DNA of 64,000 bases, taken from NCBI RefSeq assembly GCF_001556865.1, contig NZ_LSJY01000009.1, forward strand, positions 7,823 to 71,822, read 5' to 3'. Below the pieces are notes generated by a model. It had not been told where the DNA came from. It searched no databases and worked only from the letters and a program-made list of their open reading frames with translations. Positions 62,720-64,000 of this stretch are shown piece by piece; position 1 is the stretch's first letter; every line of letters begins with the position of its first letter. The position numbers and the translations under genes are program-made. The stretch comes from Sphingobium sp. CCH11-B1. GTDB taxonomy: Bacteria; Pseudomonadota; Alphaproteobacteria; Sphingomonadales; Sphingomonadaceae.

Positions 62720-63832
62720 GTGATCCAAGATAGTGACATCGATTCAGCGGTATCGAAAGGCCTGCTGAGCCGCGACGCCGCTCGTAAACTTCGTAATCAC
62801 GCTGCTGAAAGCAGAGGAGCCTCAGCCGCCGACGAAGAAAGGTTCAGCGTCACGAGCAGTCTGGCTGACATCATGACATGTGTCGGATTACTACTCATAT
62901 TTCTCGTAGCATTCCAAATGCTCTTTTCAATATCTCCTCCCGCCACATTAACGTTGGCTCCAATACTTTGGGTCTTGGCGGAATATTTCACCCGGAGGCG
63001 GAAGCAATTCTTCGCCAGCCTTTTGCTGTTTGCGATCTTTGTGCTGTCAATTGGCATGGCCATGGTAACGTTGGGATTGGAAGTCGCGGGCCCGGATCAA
63101 GCGGCACCAACCACCACGCCCAATCCTACCGGCCTGCCGCCTTTAGTCTCTATTTTCATCGCCGCCGGAATAGTCATGGCCTGTGCAGGCTGGTGGTGGC
63201 GATTTAAACTGCCCATCGCATACGCGGCAGGCGTGGTCGCGCTCATCAATCTTATGATCCATGTCGCCCGAATTGCCGCGCCGGATATTCCAACCGGTGC
63301 AGTTAGCATTTTGCTGTTACTGATAGGCCTAGCGATTTTCGCTCTCGCGATGTGGTGGGATATAAGTGACATCCGCCGGGAAACGAGTCGAAGCGACGTC
63401 GCCTTTTGGCTCCATGTCGCTGCTGGCTACCAGATCGCGGCGTCCGCGTATCGCCTGTTGTTCGGCGTGGTTGGCCCTGCATCGGGCTGGGAGCGGCTTT
63501 ACCGGTTCACCGTTCAGTCCCCAACGGGAAATGAGATGATCGTGGCTGCCCTGATCTTCATTATTTTCTGCTGGATTGCTGTCATCATCGACAGACGGTC
63601 GTTGCTGATGTCGAGTATCGCGTTCTTGGTACAAGCCATCGCTGCTCCACCTTACGGGAAGGCGCTAACGACAAATCCACTCGCAATAATATTTCTTGGC
63701 AGCCTTGTCGTGCTACTGTCAGTCTTGTGGCAAAAAGTCCGAGCTTTGGCGCTCGCGCCCTTGCCTTCGGTGGTTCAGGCCCAGCTACCGCGCCAAGAGG
63801 TTAGTTTTCGAGATGACCGTCCAGTTTATTGA
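62720..63832 (+). CDS. multi-spanning membrane protein, DUF2157-like
   Basis: The 370-residue protein has a soluble N-terminal helix pair (DIDSAVSKGLLSRDAARKL) followed by about ten hydrophobic segments, and a short basic cytoplasmic tail. The N-terminal pattern resembles DUF2157 membrane proteins, but the match is loose and no function is known. GTG 62720 has GGAGG 6-7 bases upstream. Base composition is visibly lower in GC than all neighbours and codon use is more AT-tolerant, suggesting acquisition from elsewhere. Confidence 0.8.
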   Translation: MIQDSDIDSAVSKGLLSRDAARKLRNHAAESRGASAADEERFSVTSSLADIMTCVGLLLIFLVAFQMLFSISPPATLTLAPILWVLAEYFTRRRKQFFASLLLFAIFVLSIGMAMVTLGLEVAGPDQAAPTTTPNPTGLPPLVSIFIAAGIVMACAGWWWRFKLPIAYAAGVVALINLMIHVARIAAPDIPTGAVSILLLLIGLAIFALAMWWDISDIRRETSRSDVAFWLHVAAGYQIAASAYRLLFGVVGPASGWERLYRFTVQSPTGNEMIVAALIFIIFCWIAVIIDRRSLLMSSIAFLVQAIAAPPYGKALTTNPLAIIFLGSLVVLLSVLWQKVRALALAPLPSVVQAQLPRQEVSFRDDRPVY

Positions 63833-63845
63833 TCGCCATTTGGCA

Positions 63846-63869
63846 ACATCTCCCACTCGCGGGAGATGT
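63846..63869 (+). terminator. hairpin after the membrane protein gene
   Basis: ACATCTCCC (63846-63854) pairs perfectly with GGGAGATGT (63861-63869) around a 6-base loop, 14 bp after the stop codon. No T tract follows. Confidence 0.5.
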
Positions 63870-63895
63870 CGAGGATGGGCGCATTTCTGGTCGCT

Positions 63896-63951
63896 GGGAT
63901 GACGGGATATGGGCGACGGGGAAATAGGATGGTGGGGAATGGGTGCTGGGG
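63896..63951 (+). other. G-quadruplex-prone tract
   Basis: Seven runs of three or four Gs occur on the plus strand within 56 bp (63896, 63904, 63911, 63918, 63934, 63941, 63948). The first four have loops of 5, 4 and 4 bases and fit the G3+N1-7 rule. Confidence 0.7.
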
Positions 63952-64000
63952 TGTCGATGGTTTCCAGCCCGCCCTCCCTCAACCCCGCACCACTCCCGCA

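Noticed and set aside
1-64000. tRNA, rRNA, transposase, integrase or phage genes
   Set aside because: None could be recognised in the gene products or in the intergenic gaps.

Overview
This is a GC-rich chromosomal segment of an alphaproteobacterium, most likely a member of the Sphingomonadaceae (Sphingobium, Novosphingobium or Sphingomonas type). The clues are a TonB-dependent receptor of the Xanthomonas/Caulobacter carbohydrate type, an enolase-superfamily mannonate dehydratase whose active-site residues match the Novosphingobium enzyme with a one-residue offset, a xylose dehydrogenase that closely resembles Caulobacter XylB, candidate EcfG general-stress promoters (GGAAC-N16/17-GTT), and small protein families common in sphingomonads (DUF6894, DUF4142, DUF2934, RcnB). 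No tRNA, rRNA, insertion sequence, prophage or CRISPR array was recognised. All assignments are from reading the sequence; no database search was run.

Layout. 1-2.75 kb: the 3' end of a macA-like adaptor, then macB-like ATPase and permease genes. 2.8-5.8 kb: a methyltransferase, an RcnB-like periplasmic protein, a BLUF photoreceptor and a GntP-type permease. 6.1-7.4 kb: rpsF-rpsR-rplI. 7.5-9.5 kb: small stress-type genes with candidate divergent EcfG promoters, ending in a DUF808 membrane protein. 9.5-13.8 kb: a MATE exporter, a YadG/YadH-type ABC transporter and a methyltransferase. 14-17.7 kb: DUF4142, three Crp/Fnr regulators and DUF6894. 17.7-20.4 kb: pncC-nadE for NAD metabolism. 20.7-22.2 kb: a heme-oxygenase-like iron enzyme translationally coupled to a lone receiver domain, then DUF2934. 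22.3-30.2 kb: glgX-treZ-malQ-treY, which debranches glycogen and converts maltodextrin to trehalose; the four genes overlap by 4 bp each. 31-35.3 kb: putA with a divergent Lrp-type regulator.

The main catabolic block runs from 35.3 to 61.2 kb. On the minus strand two GH3 glycosidases, mannonate dehydratase, a hexuronate transporter, uronate isomerase and fructuronate reductase form one operon. It is followed by a TonB-dependent receptor with its own promoter and terminator, then an SGNH hydrolase. Divergent from the operon is a GH67 alpha-glucuronidase followed by a LacI-type regulator. Together they fit uptake of glucuronoxylan oligosaccharides, removal of (methyl)glucuronate, hydrolysis to xylose, and conversion of glucuronate through fructuronate and mannonate to 2-keto-3-deoxygluconate. 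After purB and two small genes, a plus-strand operon (FAH-family dehydratase xylX, xylB, xylC, sugar porter, aldose epimerase) oxidises xylose by the Weimberg route; xylonate dehydratase and the semialdehyde dehydrogenase are not in the window. Four LacI-type palindromes (consensus TGRTARCGYTAYCA) lie upstream of the receptor, in the GH3/GH67 divergent region and upstream of xylX, suggesting that one regulator links the xylose and glucuronate branches.

The window ends with lapA-like and pyrF genes, a conserved non-coding element also present after purB, a lower-GC membrane protein gene and a G-quadruplex-prone tract.
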